Origin: Prosopocoilus inquinatus
Lineage: Eukaryota > Arthropoda > Insecta > Coleoptera > Lucanidae
Assembly (NCBI GenBank): GCA_036172665.1
Contig: CM069869.1
Span: 1,736,001 to 1,800,000 of the forward strand
DNA: 64,000 bases
Reading direction: 5' to 3'
Shown here piece after piece: positions 22,576 to 34,699 of the stretch. How positions within the stretch are numbered: the first letter of the stretch is position 1; the number at the start of each line of letters is the position of its first letter. Position numbers and translations under genes: made by a program. The notes under the pieces are model-generated. The model was not told where the DNA came from. It saw only the letters and a list, made by a program, of their open reading frames with translations, and made no database searches.

Positions 22576-25500
22576 CTAAATAAAATATAAAAAAAAATTA
22601 AGCGCGCAGTACCAAAATGTTCGTGAAGCGCAAAAACACAAAACAATATGGGAAAGACTCCAACATTACGAATCACTGACTTAAGCCAAATAAACAGACA
22701 GTTAACAAAAAAAAAAAACTAGTAAAATTGGAATATATGGGACCATAAGAATGTAAATAAACTCTGTAAGATCACAAAAAAAATTGAAACCTCTGACTGT
22801 ATTACAAAAAAATGACCAGCAAAAGACATTAAATTATCACAGGCAAAAATATCTCGCCCGCCTAGTTCGTAGGTGTAAGAACATTCAGGTCAACACTGAC
22901 CCCGTCTATCTGTGGATGGAAATATTATCGCGACAAACCTTCAAAGATGAAATGACGTCACGCAACATGTCGTCGAGGAAGGTAAAGAGACGGGAATGTC
23001 TTACACTTCTTCCCCGAGGTTCGATTTCGAAGGTGGAATTGTCGGGGTGGCAACAGCTTCCATGAGCCTAAAGCATTTCCCTTGACGCTTCGTACGAGAA
23101 CGTCGTGATACCAGTCGAGAACGGAACAATGCTTCCAGTACTTAACGAGGCGATAATCAGTCTATTCGAAGTCAACATTAAAACAGCGTGGCACAATTCA
23201 CATAACCGAGAGACGACCCCTGCACTACGGGGACAGCAACAGCGATGCGGCTTTGATCCGTTTACAACGGCTGGTTCAATTCCTCATCAACAAAACATTC
23301 AAAAAGGGACGCAGCGCGATCAGAGACGTGACCACAACTTATTCACTCACATGTCAAAATCGAAAAGGCTCAGTGCGGTTCATTCGTGACTCATTTTGCG
23401 TGAATCATTCTGCATTTGGCGATCGGTCTTGCAGCATTTAAGCAGAATTTTACTTTGTTTACAGTAGTCCGCTGAGACATCTCTATACTATGCATTGTAA
23501 CAGTCACATTTTTTGTTGCCGTTCCTTTATATTCTTTTTGACACGTTTCGTACGTTCCTGTGATTTTGGTTATAAACTTTAAACAAATAGCATTCGTTCT
23601 TTAATTTATATCGTTATTATGATTCTTAACTCCCATATTTCTCGCAGCTTTTGTTTCAGTTCTTAGTTAGGAATCTTCTTTTGCTCTAATTTTCGGATAT
23701 TACTAATTAGATGTCGCCCCTGGTAACGATCAATTTATTTATCGATGTCGTTTGCGGAAATGACGTCGCTCTGGTAACATTCTGCATCCGCCCTGCGGGT
23801 GGTTAGAGAAGAACGACACGGTGTGATCAAGAGCCTCCAACCTTGAGATGCGTGTTGGCTGGATGCAATTTTTGTGCAGTTAGCGGCTTATATATATATA
23901 TATATATATATATAAGCATAATTCAACCGTTGGATTGAGTTTTTATCCTACTTTGTGTCGGTTTATTACCGTCCGTCTGCTCCTCTGCCGTAGAGCATTT
24001 TTCTGCCAAGGTCGTTTCACCACGTGTTCCGTTCCGTACTTGATTTGGAAAAACTGGCTCAAAGATCGTAAGTAAAATACTTTGCATTTAAGGACGATTA
24101 GGAAATAATTTTCTAAAATTTCTATTTCGATTTATGTAGAGTTTTTCCGCTTCCGAATTATTCCACCTTTGGATATTATTCCACGTCTGGATATTTTGTC
24201 TACGACCCAAAGCTTTCTCGTTGGGACCACCTTTGATCTCGCTTGGTTGAGAAGATGACTTCAGATTTTGCCTTGTCGTTTGGAGCTACTCTGAATTTTG
24301 CGTCGTATCTCTCAAGAGGATGAGTAAGAAACTGCATCATTTTTTTTGTCGTACCGCAGGCAAGTAAGACAACACGTTACTTATTTATCGTATCGTATGC
24401 AACCTTTCGTTGGAGCTTATCGTATTGTTAATGGTCTAAGGACATGATTACTTTATCGTATCATAAATAAAGTATCTTTAAAACTTACCTTATCGTATAA
24501 AGATTTTGCTTGATTATGGTTTTTGATTGTCAAAAGACAATACTAAAAAATATTAGGTCACGTTCCTAAACCGATCTGCATTGTACATTTTATTGTAATT
24601 TTTTGTAATATTAAGAAACACCACGTTACTTTCATTCGTTTACATTGTATAATATTATTAACATTTATTGGTATTCTATGCTAATTCATCTTTTGTTAAC
24701 TTATGCAACCCATATTTAATTTCAAATTATATTTTTTTTGTTATATGCATTCTGAATTTTCAGTTCATGAGAAAATTTAAGAAACTTGATCTAAACAAAA
24801 TTTGCGTATTTAACTTACTGGACTTTTTTTTAGTAATTAAAGTTAAACGAAATTACTTGGCGCTCAATTTTGTTTCGTTAGTTACCGTTTATTTCTTTGA
24901 CGCAGTACGCAACTTTTCTTTAGAAAAAGTGTTCAAAGAATTATCCTTCCGAATTCACCTCAGCCTCCGACTTTTACCGAGCTATGGCAACCAACAGGTA
25001 AGAACCTTACTTACAAAAAGTGTACGTCACAGCATTCCCCACGATAATGAATGTAAATACCATTCCGTTATATTAATATGATTGAAGTACTTTTGAGTGA
25101 AGGTGTACGTATGTAAACGGCGTTGTGTAGAGATAAAGAATACGATTAAATACACGCTGTAATTGAAACAACAGTACAAAACGAATCGGTACGTCATAGG
25201 GGTTTTAAATTAGGTCAACAAAGAGTTTTACATTTGCGTAATCCATGCGAATACCGGAAACAAGGTATGAAATTGAAACGTTCAATTACACGTGTATGTA
25301 TTTACGGAGAACAGCAACTTGCTCGCATTTAAATTTCATATGTCACCATCGCACGAATAACAGCAGCAAAACAAATATTCATATTCGTCATTTAATAAAT
25401 TCAGAAATGCAAAAACAAATCGACCTGATGATATATCTATCCGAACGTGGCAGATAGAGCACGCTTATACAACATTGTGCAGAGAGAACGTCGTTCAATG

Positions 25501-26195
25501 ACACGCCAAATCACAAGGGCGACAACAGCCCTCCACACCTCGTAATGGCAGGTGACACCTGAAAAAAGCCGCCAGCGATTTTATCATGAAGCTCCTGGCG
25601 TGGAGGAGTTCGAAACGAGAGGTGCTTCGGAAAAATCCCCCACACATCATTTCGTAATACCTTGTATCGCTCGTTCCTCCCCCATGCCTTGTATTTCGGG
25701 ATGGGACATAATGGAATTGCTGCTTGAATTCATGCGCCCAAAAGATTTGTTTGAGCCCGACTCCCGAATATTCAGTTTACAACTCACATACATTTCATCG
25801 CTAACTATTTCAAGGTTGTTTTATCCTAATTGTAAGATGTTTTAACAATCTACTCATGCTAAAAACTATATGTGTACCACTTGTACCAATGTTTTTCTTT
25901 TTCGAAAATATGATGGAGAAAAGTAACAGTAATGGCTACCTATGAATTTGTTTGACACAACCATCTCTCAAGGTCAACCCGAAGTATTCGTAAGTGTAAT
26001 AATTGGCGTAACAATTGAAATTCTTAAATAAAAACAAATGTTGAGTTAGATGTCAGAAAAAGAAATTTCAAAATTTGATTATCTCGAGCAGTCTTCGCAA
26101 AAAATTTAAAAAATTATAAGGCCTAAGACGTCAAATAACATTCTCTTATCTTCATAATAAAGTTATTTTTTTTTTAATTTTAATTTAAGCTATGC
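22576..26195. other. Non-coding DNA; AT-rich, few landmarks
   Basis: Holds a (TA)n tract at 23889-23914 and, around 23700-24060, a GC-richer patch followed by ATCGTAAGT, a possible splice donor. The frame 24668-25081 lacks recognisable motifs and has AT-driven composition. Nothing else can be supported. Confidence 0.4.
23889..23914. repeat. (TA)n microsatellite
   Basis: About 13 uninterrupted TA dinucleotides. Confidence 0.95.
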
Positions 26196-27014
26196 GGAAT
26201 ATTTTCCTTTTCTCGCCCGAACAGATTTATCTTGGTTTTATTTAACGCTATAATTTCATTGATATCTAAATATCTTGTCAACTTGAATTGTTTTTGGTTA
26301 TTTGTAAAAATTTTTTAATATTTTAATAACTTCTTTTCCTTTTGTTGAAAAAATATTCATATTATTTTATTTATATTTTTTTATTAAATTTTTTTAAAAT
26401 TGTAAACCGATTTTTTACGTTTTTGTTTTTTTTTTAATATTTTTGTTGTATTATTTTGTGTTTTGTGAACAAAATTTTAGATTTTTTTTAAATATATTGT
26501 CATATTTAAAATATTGGCCTAGTATAGCAAAATCTAAGAGAGAGAAAAGGACAAAATATTTTCGACAGTTCTAAAATACAGGTAAGACGCCATTCGAGCA
26601 ACCGTGGAAAAAAAATCGATTTCTTGCTTGTTTTACTAAACCAGACGCACTACGAACAAAGAAATTGAAATCTATTAACAATGTAAATATTAGGAAGAAC
26701 AGGTCAATAACAAACAAATAGATAAAAAAAAAATCTAAAATATTGTTCACAAAACACTTTCGAAATTTTAAAATAGGTACAAAAATATTTTTAAAAAAAC
26801 AAAAACGTAAAAAAATCGGTTTACAATATAAAAACATTTTAATAAAAAAAAATAATAAGAATAATTTTTCGACAAAAGGAAAAGAATTTATTAAAATATT
26901 AACCAAGCATTTTACAAATAACCAAAAACAATTCAAGTTAACAAGATATTTAGATATCAATGAAATTAAAGCGTTAAATAAAACCAAGGAAAATCTGTGA
27001 AGGAAAATTTTCGG
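26196..27014. repeat. Large imperfect inverted repeat (arms ~300 bp, spacer ~210 bp)
   Basis: The left arm (about 26196-26500) and right arm (about 26711-27014) are reverse complements at high but imperfect identity. For example, CTTGGTTTTATTTAACGCT near 26230 corresponds to the complement of 26967-26985, and GAACAAAATTTTAGA near 26468 to the complement near 26745. The spacer holds the short repeat shared with 4382-4460. The arms are extremely AT-rich. This is consistent with a foldback element or a head-to-head duplication; no flanking target duplication was identified. Confidence 0.85.
26594..26670. repeat. Short dispersed repeat shared with 4382-4460
   Basis: Lies in the spacer of the inverted repeat. 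Its minus strand reads NFFVRSASGLVKQARN like the 4.4 kb copy. The similarity does not extend into the arms. Confidence 0.55.
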
Positions 27015-27399
27015 TATAATAAATGGTATAGTTTATTTTTTAACTAGGAGTAGTAATTTAAATTTGCCCGATAAAAACTCCTACATACTATTGGCTGTTT
27101 GAGATCCAGTTTCACACCATCCTCAAATTTAAAAGTAAGAATTAACATTTTTCATATTCATGTGACAGTTTCAGTTAAGTTCTAAACCAGTAAGCAAATT
27201 TGTTGCTAAAACTGGTTGCTTTAAGAGTTTGCAAACTTTCTAAGCAAGCCTAATTAATTTCTGATTTAGTTTTACAGTGTCATTCTACCTGCAGCAGGGC
27301 GACAACTGTCACTCCTCTTAGTTTAAAAACAAACTATAGGAAACTGAATCAGAAAAGATGGAAGATAAAGAAACTAAAGAACGCAAAACAGAAAGCACC

Positions 27400-28205
27400 G
27401 CCAAAAAATATTTGCACGAAGAAATATCATCAAAAAAAAATTAAAATCTCGTTAATTACAAGTAAAAATTAAATAACAAAAAAATCAAAATAAAAATTCA
27501 AGCAACTAAGGCCCAATCAATTTCAAAATTAATTGAACCCAAATCAAGCAAGAAATTAAAAATTTAAAGCTAAACGTGGAAGAATTTTTAAAAATCGATG
27601 AGAATTGGGTCCAAGCCACCTCAAGGTTAACCCAACTCAAGAACAAAAAAGAAATAAAAAAATTAAAACTGAAAAAAAATCAATACAAAAAGTATATTAA
27701 AATCAAACCATCCAAACTCAAGGTCAACCCAACTGAACTCAGCCTGTCTCCATTCAAGTAAAAAAATTAAAAAAAGTTAAAATTTAGGACTAAAAAAATA
27801 TTAAAACCCAAGAAAGAAATTAAAACTGGAAGAATTTTTAGAAACCAATGAAAATTAAGCCCAAACACACATCGACGTCAACCCAATTCAAGTTAAAAAT
27901 ATACAATCAAAGAAATTTTAATTAAAAAATTAAAAATAAATGTACTGTATGACAAGCCCAACCAAATTTGAGTTCAATCGAACAGAATTCAACCTATCTC
28001 TATTCAACCCAAATTAGCTTCAACCCACTTCAGGGTCAATTCACTTCATACAAGAAAACCTAATCAAAAAAATTAAAAATAAATTTAAATCAAGAGCAAC
28101 AAAACTCAAGGTCAATCGAATAGAACTCAACCCATCTTTATTCATCCCGAATTCAAGGTTCAACCTGCTTCAAGGTCAAGTCGTTGCATATAAAAAAATC
28201 TAATT
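27400..28205 (+). repeat. Degenerate tandem repeat, period roughly 140 bp
   Basis: Units alternate an AAAATTAAAA-rich part with a CAAGGTCAA-C-C-GAA-C-AACTCAACC-TCTCCATTCAA part. The clearest neighbours are 27950-28090 and 28091-28205; weaker copies extend back to about 27580. Copies are diverged, with few G on this strand. The frame 27576-27761 is a by-product of the Lys/Asn-rich composition. Confidence 0.7.
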
Positions 28206-28236
28206 ACAAAAATTAGATTAGATTAATTTCTCTGAA

Positions 28237-28310
28237 GTTTAGTGGTAGAATGCTGGGCGCCAAATCTCGAAGCTCGAGTTCAAAGAGCTGGCGTTGCGTT
28301 GTTGCGTGGA
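28237..28310 (+). repeat. Possible tRNA-derived SINE head
   Basis: GTTTAGTGGTAGAATGC resembles the A box and D arm of a glycine-type tRNA. About 35 nt later AGCTCGAGTTCAAAGAGCT resembles a B box with its stem. The anticodon stem does not fold well, so this is not a functional tRNA gene. It could be an eroded SINE promoter; evidence is thin. Confidence 0.3.
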
Positions 28311-28389
28311 ACGATGTTCTTCTAATAGGTTGAAAGAGAAAAGATTTGAAAAACAACACCAAAGGGGAACTAAATACGCGGATTTCTCT

Positions 28390-28680
28390 GCGAGAACAAA
28401 AAAATCTAATATGAGCATGGGTCGCTGGAATGGCGTCACATAAATAGCTGACTGTTTAACGCAGAAACATAAGATCCGTTTGGATAAGCTGTTTATAACA
28501 ACTCCACAGCTTCACGAAGCACAAATAATACCAGTTATTACTGCAGCTGATTCGAATTTTGCATAATAAATTGCAAGAATTCACGGATGCATGTACACGT
28601 GTCTGTACCTCGTGCTGGCATAGCGCAAATAGCCGGAAATAAATTCTCTCGCGAACACAATTCACAATTTCGGCCAATCA
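28390..28680 (+). repeat. Dispersed repeat family G, copy 1
   Basis: Shares AAATCTAATATGAGCATGGGTCG, GGCGTCAC, a GCACAAATAATNCCA block, AATTCACG and CCTCGTG in the same order with 40735-41060. Identity is moderate with indels. Confidence 0.6.
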
Positions 28681-31600
28681 GCTTACAGTTACAGATAACG
28701 TAACTTCCAAGCCCAATGACAGCGTAATATCAACGCTATAATATTAACCGATATAACGATGTAACGATTATGATATTAACCGATTTAGGAATCGGAAACG
28801 AACAATGTGGCCAGCGGTCAACAACTATAACGTACTACACCTATTAAAAAAAAAAAAAACTAGAAATTAAACTGTAACATAATACCGATGTTTTTTTTTT
28901 TGGAAAAAACACCAGAGTCACGATTTTAACACGAAACATTTTTTTTTTGAGGCCAACCAGCTATTTTACGTCATTACTTTGAACGAGTTTTGAACGTAAT
29001 ATTCGAGCTTTTTCCCTTTACAGCTAGCAGCCCAGCTTAAAAATTTAAATTGCGGAAGGTAATTAGTCGCCACATAAATATGAATGCCGTGGGCAAAAAG
29101 GAAACTTTATTGTTTTTACTCTTTTTATTAAGTTAGACTCGCATTTAATTAACTCGAAATGTCGGCGGCCAACAAACCGCAGTGTATTTTTTTTTGCAAT
29201 GTTCTCCCGCCTCTTTAAAATAAATTAGATCAATTTGACAGAGCTTTTAACTTCATTAACATCGAAAAGATTTGAGTTTTATTGATTTTATTATTGCACT
29301 CGAAAATAAAATATTCTTTGTTCGGCTTTACTTTAAAATTTACACAAACAAATTTATCATTAGAGATAATAGGAATTTTACCATGACAAAGGTAAACTCT
29401 GCCCGTTTGATTTTCTATAAATTCCCGCATTTGCATAAAGCACGTCCTCATCTAGCGCAAAAGATATTGGAAACTAAAGACTTTCCCATTCGTCTCGCGC
29501 AGCGCGTTCAGAAAATTTATCGAGCGCTTTGAAGTTTTATTATTATTCATTCCGGGCACGGCTTATACATATCGACAATTGATGTGGCTGAAGAAATATT
29601 TCTCTCTGCGACATGCACTGCAATCATGGAAACAAGTGGATTTTATGAAATCAATTCAACTTAGGAATTGTATTGCCAGGGGACCGCCGGGACGTATGGA
29701 GTCACGTTTCGGGACGGCTTCGTGCACTATATATATATATCGGAGATACAGGGAACGGGAAATGACCTACAAGTTCACTTAGATAAAGTCCAAAGGAAAA
29801 TATTGTTGGACCGCCGAGAAATAAATGAAATTAGTCCTTAAATAAAACAAGTTTGGAAGTCGGACCTCATGCATTATACACGGCGATCTAATTATCTGCC
29901 GATACAAACGTATTTCACGAGTGAGACTAAAAGTTTTTCTAATTTAATTAATACAAATAATAACAATACCTATGTTTTACATTAATCTCCAATCCAAAGT
30001 ACCACAAAGCTTCGCTACATGTTTTTAAATATTTCAATTGCAAGGCGCTTAAAATAAAATTTATTGCTCAAATATATTATTAACATTAACATTAACTTCA
30101 TTCATTTTTTATTCCAATTTGTTGTAAGTCATTTGCATTGTTCTACAAGCTTAGAAATAAATAAAAGTTGTTCAACAAGTTGCTACGTATTGCTATGTAT
30201 TGGGTCTGGCTAGTAGCTCTTCTTGTTCTAGTTTCTGCTGCTCAGGCATATAGGCTTTGAAGGTATGGAAACACTGCAACTCTTGGTTGTAGATGACCAA
30301 AAGACTTATTGGCTTTAGACGCGTGAGAACCCTGGAATTTACGATAGTCAAATCATCACTCCAGGTTAGCACGTCTTGTCAGCGTTTAACTTACGTTTTA
30401 CGCACAAATTTCTAATCATGCTCTGGGTTTGCCAATTAAACACCTTCCCGTAATGAACTCGGGATTCCGTTTTTAAATTGCTTGATTTAATACGTCGTTT
30501 AAGTGCTGAAGGCAAAATTTTCAATTTTTAAAATAATAACAATGGGTGACGGCTGGCGCCAAGCCACGCTTGTTATCATGATTAATTTTTTTTTATTTAA
30601 TTTTGTTTTTTCCAGTCTGGATGACGATGTCGTGGCTCCAAATCAGGTTGTTGTTTGTTCCACAATAAAATCCACTTTCCGTTTAATACATTTATTACAA
30701 TAGTTCTCAATATTATACTAACATTTTGAATTGATTGAGCTTTTGATGTTTAGCGTTTTTTCTCTTCTTTTACTAATGAAAATCTGCCTCGTCTTTTAAA
30801 ATGTTTTATCCACCACCAGTTCCTCCCCACTCTTATCGCTCCGGCTTGAACGCGCGCTGGTCACTGCTAGGGACATTTTTGGACTGAAATATTGGAATGC
30901 CTACATTGTATGAGCAATATAAATTTCAGTTGGTACTAATTGGTCACATTAAATGTTGTTCAAAGAATTCCCAACCTAACTCCATTTTGTTTCAAATTTA
31001 ACTAGTTTAGCCATAATTTTTAAATTAATTATTACACTTGTTTTGTTATAATTAACCCAAAAGCTCATTTCTAAACCTTAATACAACCAAAATGTTTCTC
31101 TCGCCGTAGGTGATTTTGTCATGCCAAAATATCGAGCCGTCAAAGGTTGCCTAAGCAACTCGTGCACCAGTTTACTTGGATCTCAAATCTCAAATTACTA
31201 TCTGTATCGAACATTGTCTGTTAATATTTTCGTCACTCTTGTTACACTTTTTGTTCCATGCACAGTCTAATTGTCTTTTTGGACACCAATTTTTTTTTCA
31301 CTTTCGGAATTATTAAGCAATAAAAAAAGAGACAAGACCTTCCCAGGCCACGTTATTCAATCAAATAGCTCGTCCTTCTCCGCTAAATATGTCGTCAAAC
31401 ACCCCCGCAACAACCCTGCTCGATGCAACGCCATTAGTAAGACGGACAACTCCGCACCGCAGATGAAAGGAAATAAATACCTATTATGAACGTTCTTACG
31501 TGAACTTCCTCCGAGTAAGATGATGGTGCGTGGTCACGATGAATTCTGGTCGGGGCGACAGTATCTTCCTTAACTTTCCGTTTCTTAAAGCGGGCACGAG

Positions 31601-31719
31601 AGTGGGAAAAATACTTCCACAACTTGAACGTGGCTGACCAGGTTAATTTGAGGCCATCAACCGACGGAGATGCCAAACTGTCATGGCAATTCTACCAGTT
31701 TCCAGCTGCTTAAAATGGG
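28681..31719. other. AT-rich non-coding DNA
   Basis: No frame with recognisable motifs. A short TA tract lies near 29728. Confidence 0.4.
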
Positions 31720-31970
31720 GAGAACGAAATAGGATTAGCGATCGTGAAAAATAAACGCACGTGGCACACGGGTAGAACACAAAATGGAGAACAACGTGAC
31801 CTACCTTGCTCTGCAGAGCAAGCTCCAAAAGACAAAGATAATTTACACATTCACCCAAAATCCATATAAAACGAAACCCTAAACGGCAGGGAAAGTTTCT
31901 AACAGAGCGAGAATATCTGTACAGTGCTACCTACCTGTCCAGGTGTCAACAAGTGATCGCCGTGACAGAC
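31720..31970 (+). repeat. Dispersed repeat family H, copy 1
   Basis: Contains GATCGTGAAAAATAAACGCACGTGGCA, ACCTACCTTGCTC and AACAGAGCGAGAATATCNGTA, matching 39210-39545 in order. The end part relates to 33345-33580 and 47700-48180. Unidentified, non-coding. Confidence 0.55.
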
Positions 31971-33344
31971 GTTTCGGCGTCGCCAGCCAGCCCCAGTGGG
32001 ATAGGGTGGGTTAACACTAAATCTGGACTAACAAACAATAACAACAAAGAAAAAGGCGCCACTTAATTCCTTTTTGGCTGTGGGGAACCGCGGGAAAAAA
32101 TTAAGAAAACATCAAATTATTATTAATCAAAAACAAACAATAGTGAAACAATCACAGAATATAAATAAACACAAGTAAAATCCATTTAAAGAAGAATGAA
32201 ATCGCAAATGCGTCATATTTAAATTAAACCCAACAACAAGGAAAATAAATAAGCTATTCGAACATGATTGCGCTTAAAATTGACGCTACGGAAATACGAA
32301 AGTTAACAAACAATGACACAAACAAACGGCTTTATTTTAAAGCGATACAAAATGTAACGAGAGCGCTACGCAAAAAAGTGTCAATAAGGCAAATTAAAAT
32401 TGAATAAATGTGTACCGCATGTACACACGCCTTTCCGGAATCAATATATATAAACAAATAATAAAAGGTAAGCAAACCTTGTCCCTTCTTTTTCTGGGCG
32501 TCGCAACGGCGTCGCACGGAGGCCTCAGTCGACGTGTTGTTCGGCGGAGAAGCGATGAGAGCTAGGGCTCGTCGCCGCTCGGGATGTATCCGAATCCGAG
32601 AATCTTTAATTCAAGCAGCTCCAAGGGAGGTAGGTTAATGCCCACGGGATCGTGAAGATACGGTGAACGGGCCGGCAACAAATACAGCGTATTCTTAACG
32701 AATACGGGGCAGAGGTAAAGGTACAACTAAAGGTACAGTTAAAGGTACCACTAAAGCCTGTAAGGAAGAAAGATACGCGATGGAAACATTCGAAGCGAAT
32801 CAGAACAATCAGCGAATGGACTCACCTGTTCGCAGAACAACCTGGGGAGGGGGGGGGGGGGAACAGGCATAGACAATACGAGCGTATTAATTTTCTCTCG
32901 GCTCAACGAATTAATCCAGCTATACAGCTATAGATGATTTCCCCAACACAAATTTTGGGCGAAAACACACACAAAAAGACACACCAACGCGAGACGTGTT
33001 GTTACACTGAGAGAAGCAGAGTCAGTTGCGTTCTGAAATCGCTCCACGCGGACGAGCGGAATAGAGACGGGGTAAGAGAAAAGAAGAGGTGAAATGCTTC
33101 CACCAACCGCTACAGAATCTTACGCCAACGAGGACCAATGGGCTTAAATACCGGGGGGCCAATTTCTATATAACTTTCGTGGGAACGGAAACACTGATTT
33201 CACAATTTGGTGCAATAATGCGTAAAACTAAAATGCTAAATAAAGAATCTAATCGACCGAAAAAATTACTTTCAAAACCCAAATTTTCCTTATCCCAATC
33301 TTTACAGGAAAACTCATAGCAATGTTTTTACGGAAAGCAATATA
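31971..33344. other. Non-coding DNA with short simple repeats
   Basis: A small tandem of AAAGGTACNNNT (about 32715-32757) and a G run at 32847-32862 are the only structures seen. Near 33340, TATACAGGGTGATTC resembles one end of a mariner-like element. Confidence 0.45.
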
Positions 33345-33580
33345 CAGGGTGATTCGGGGTCGGGCAGAAATTGAACGGTAACAACAGTAACGGTAGGGCA
33401 ACCAAATCCAACGTCAACACTTCCAACGGGGAAAATGTCCGCCCGCAAACGCTTCGTCGCGGGCCGACCAAAGTCAGAGAGTGTGCGACCGACCGCCTCG
33501 CCGTCTAGCAATGGTCAGCCGCTCTCGAAACAACAAAGCACGAAGGGAAACCCGTTCGCCCATGAAGAACGGCAATAAAA
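33345..33580 (+). repeat. Dispersed repeat family H, copy 2
   Basis: Shares GGTCAGCCGC-CTC-AAACAA, GCACGAAGGGAAACC, and GAA-CGGCAATAAA with 39450-39540 and 48040-48140. It starts next to TACAGGGTGATTC at 33344, possibly the element's end. Confidence 0.5.
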
Positions 33581-34435
33581 TTTAAAAAAAGAAACAACAA
33601 AATTGTAAGCATGTAATAAAGATTTTCTGAAAGCAAATTTTAGTAAAACTAACTTAACATTTATCCTTAGATGAACTTGAAGGCTTCGCTGCCGCACTCA
33701 CCTTCCGATTTCGAGATGAAGAAAAACCGACAACACTATTTGTTTGCGGAGTTGAAGATAGCATTATTTCCAGACAAGTTGGTTAAGAAGGTCTTCATAT
33801 ACCTTGAAAGAAGATCGTTTTGCAGGAACACTCAGAAGAAGAAGAAGAAAGAGATCCACAGACATTTAGCTTTTAACGCATTTTTCAAAAGAATCAAATA
33901 AAAAGACCAAAAATTAATAAATCAAAGAAAGATATTTCAAAAAGCAGGAAATACAAAACAAGATTCACCCCGAAAAATTCGAATTGACGGGAAAATCAGA
34001 GGCCAGATAATAAGATTGCTTTAAAAGTAATTCAGGTCGAGTTTATTTAACACATCAAGCAATTTAACGATCACATGAGAAATTGATAAATCTCTCTATT
34101 CAGCTCCAGTTTAATTATAGAACCTAGTCTACAATAACAGAGCCGGAAGTTTGGAAAGTTTAATTTGGGCAACTATCTCGTGAAATTTAATCTGAGGGGA
34201 ATATTACCCGCGAATTTCGCAGAACGTAATTACCTCACACGTTAATTGTTTGTATCTCGGATTCCACGTTTAAACTTCCGAATAATTATATGTAAGGTCT
34301 TATTCAACCTCGCTGTACAAGTTATTGCTGGGCAATACCAACTATCGTAATTCGTGTGTTATTTTTATTAAGGGCATAATTTACCGGGGAAGTACCGCAA
34401 TGGGTCGAATTACATCTAACTTATTTCATTGAATT
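33581..34435. other. AT-rich non-coding DNA
   Basis: The Lys-rich frame at 33671-33901 has no motif and is probably chance. Confidence 0.4.
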
Positions 34436-34439
34436 TGGT

Positions 34440-34515
34440 TCTTGTCCTGACGAAGCTACAAATCTATAGCGAAACGTTGAGTGTTTTCCATTCATAGTTC
34501 TGTCCGGTTCGAGAT
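34440..34515 (+). ncRNA. Hammerhead-ribozyme-like remnant
   Basis: CTGACGA at 34447-34453 fits the CUGANGA core, and GAAAC at 34471-34475 fits the second core box. Between them GCTA and TAGC can pair as stem II. The base pair next to the core is A-C, not paired, and the following GTTG gives only a zero-loop stem III, so activity alone is doubtful. The next 35 bases, GTTGAGTGTTTTCC and TCTGTCCGGTT, match the palindromic repeat at 51901-52009. Elements with such minimal hammerheads are known from Penelope-like retroelements. Confidence 0.5.
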
Positions 34516-34681
34516 TAAAAAAAAAACTTTTTACTTAACTTATTTAAATATGTCTGTAGATGACTATTAGAATGAAATATGAATTCGTATGTAGTGATCG
34601 TAAACAAGTTCGCATCAAGGTAAAAATAATTGCAAGTATAAAAATTCACAAACTTGTTTCATAGCGGCTTCCTCACAATCA

Positions 34682-34695
34682 GGGGGGGGGGGGGG
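34682..34695. repeat. Poly-G run
   Basis: About 14 consecutive G; a similar run lies at 32847-32862. Confidence 0.95.
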
Positions 34696-34699
34696 TAGG

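Noticed and set aside
23010..23045. tRNA B-box-like GGTTCGATTTC
   Set aside because: No A box or cloverleaf upstream.
24668..25081. 137-codon Phe/Leu-rich frame
   Set aside because: The hydrophobic look comes from T-rich DNA; no start context, motif or neighbour supports it.
26743..27000. 86-codon Lys/Asn-rich frame
   Set aside because: Lies inside one arm of the AT-rich inverted repeat; composition alone explains it and no motif is present.
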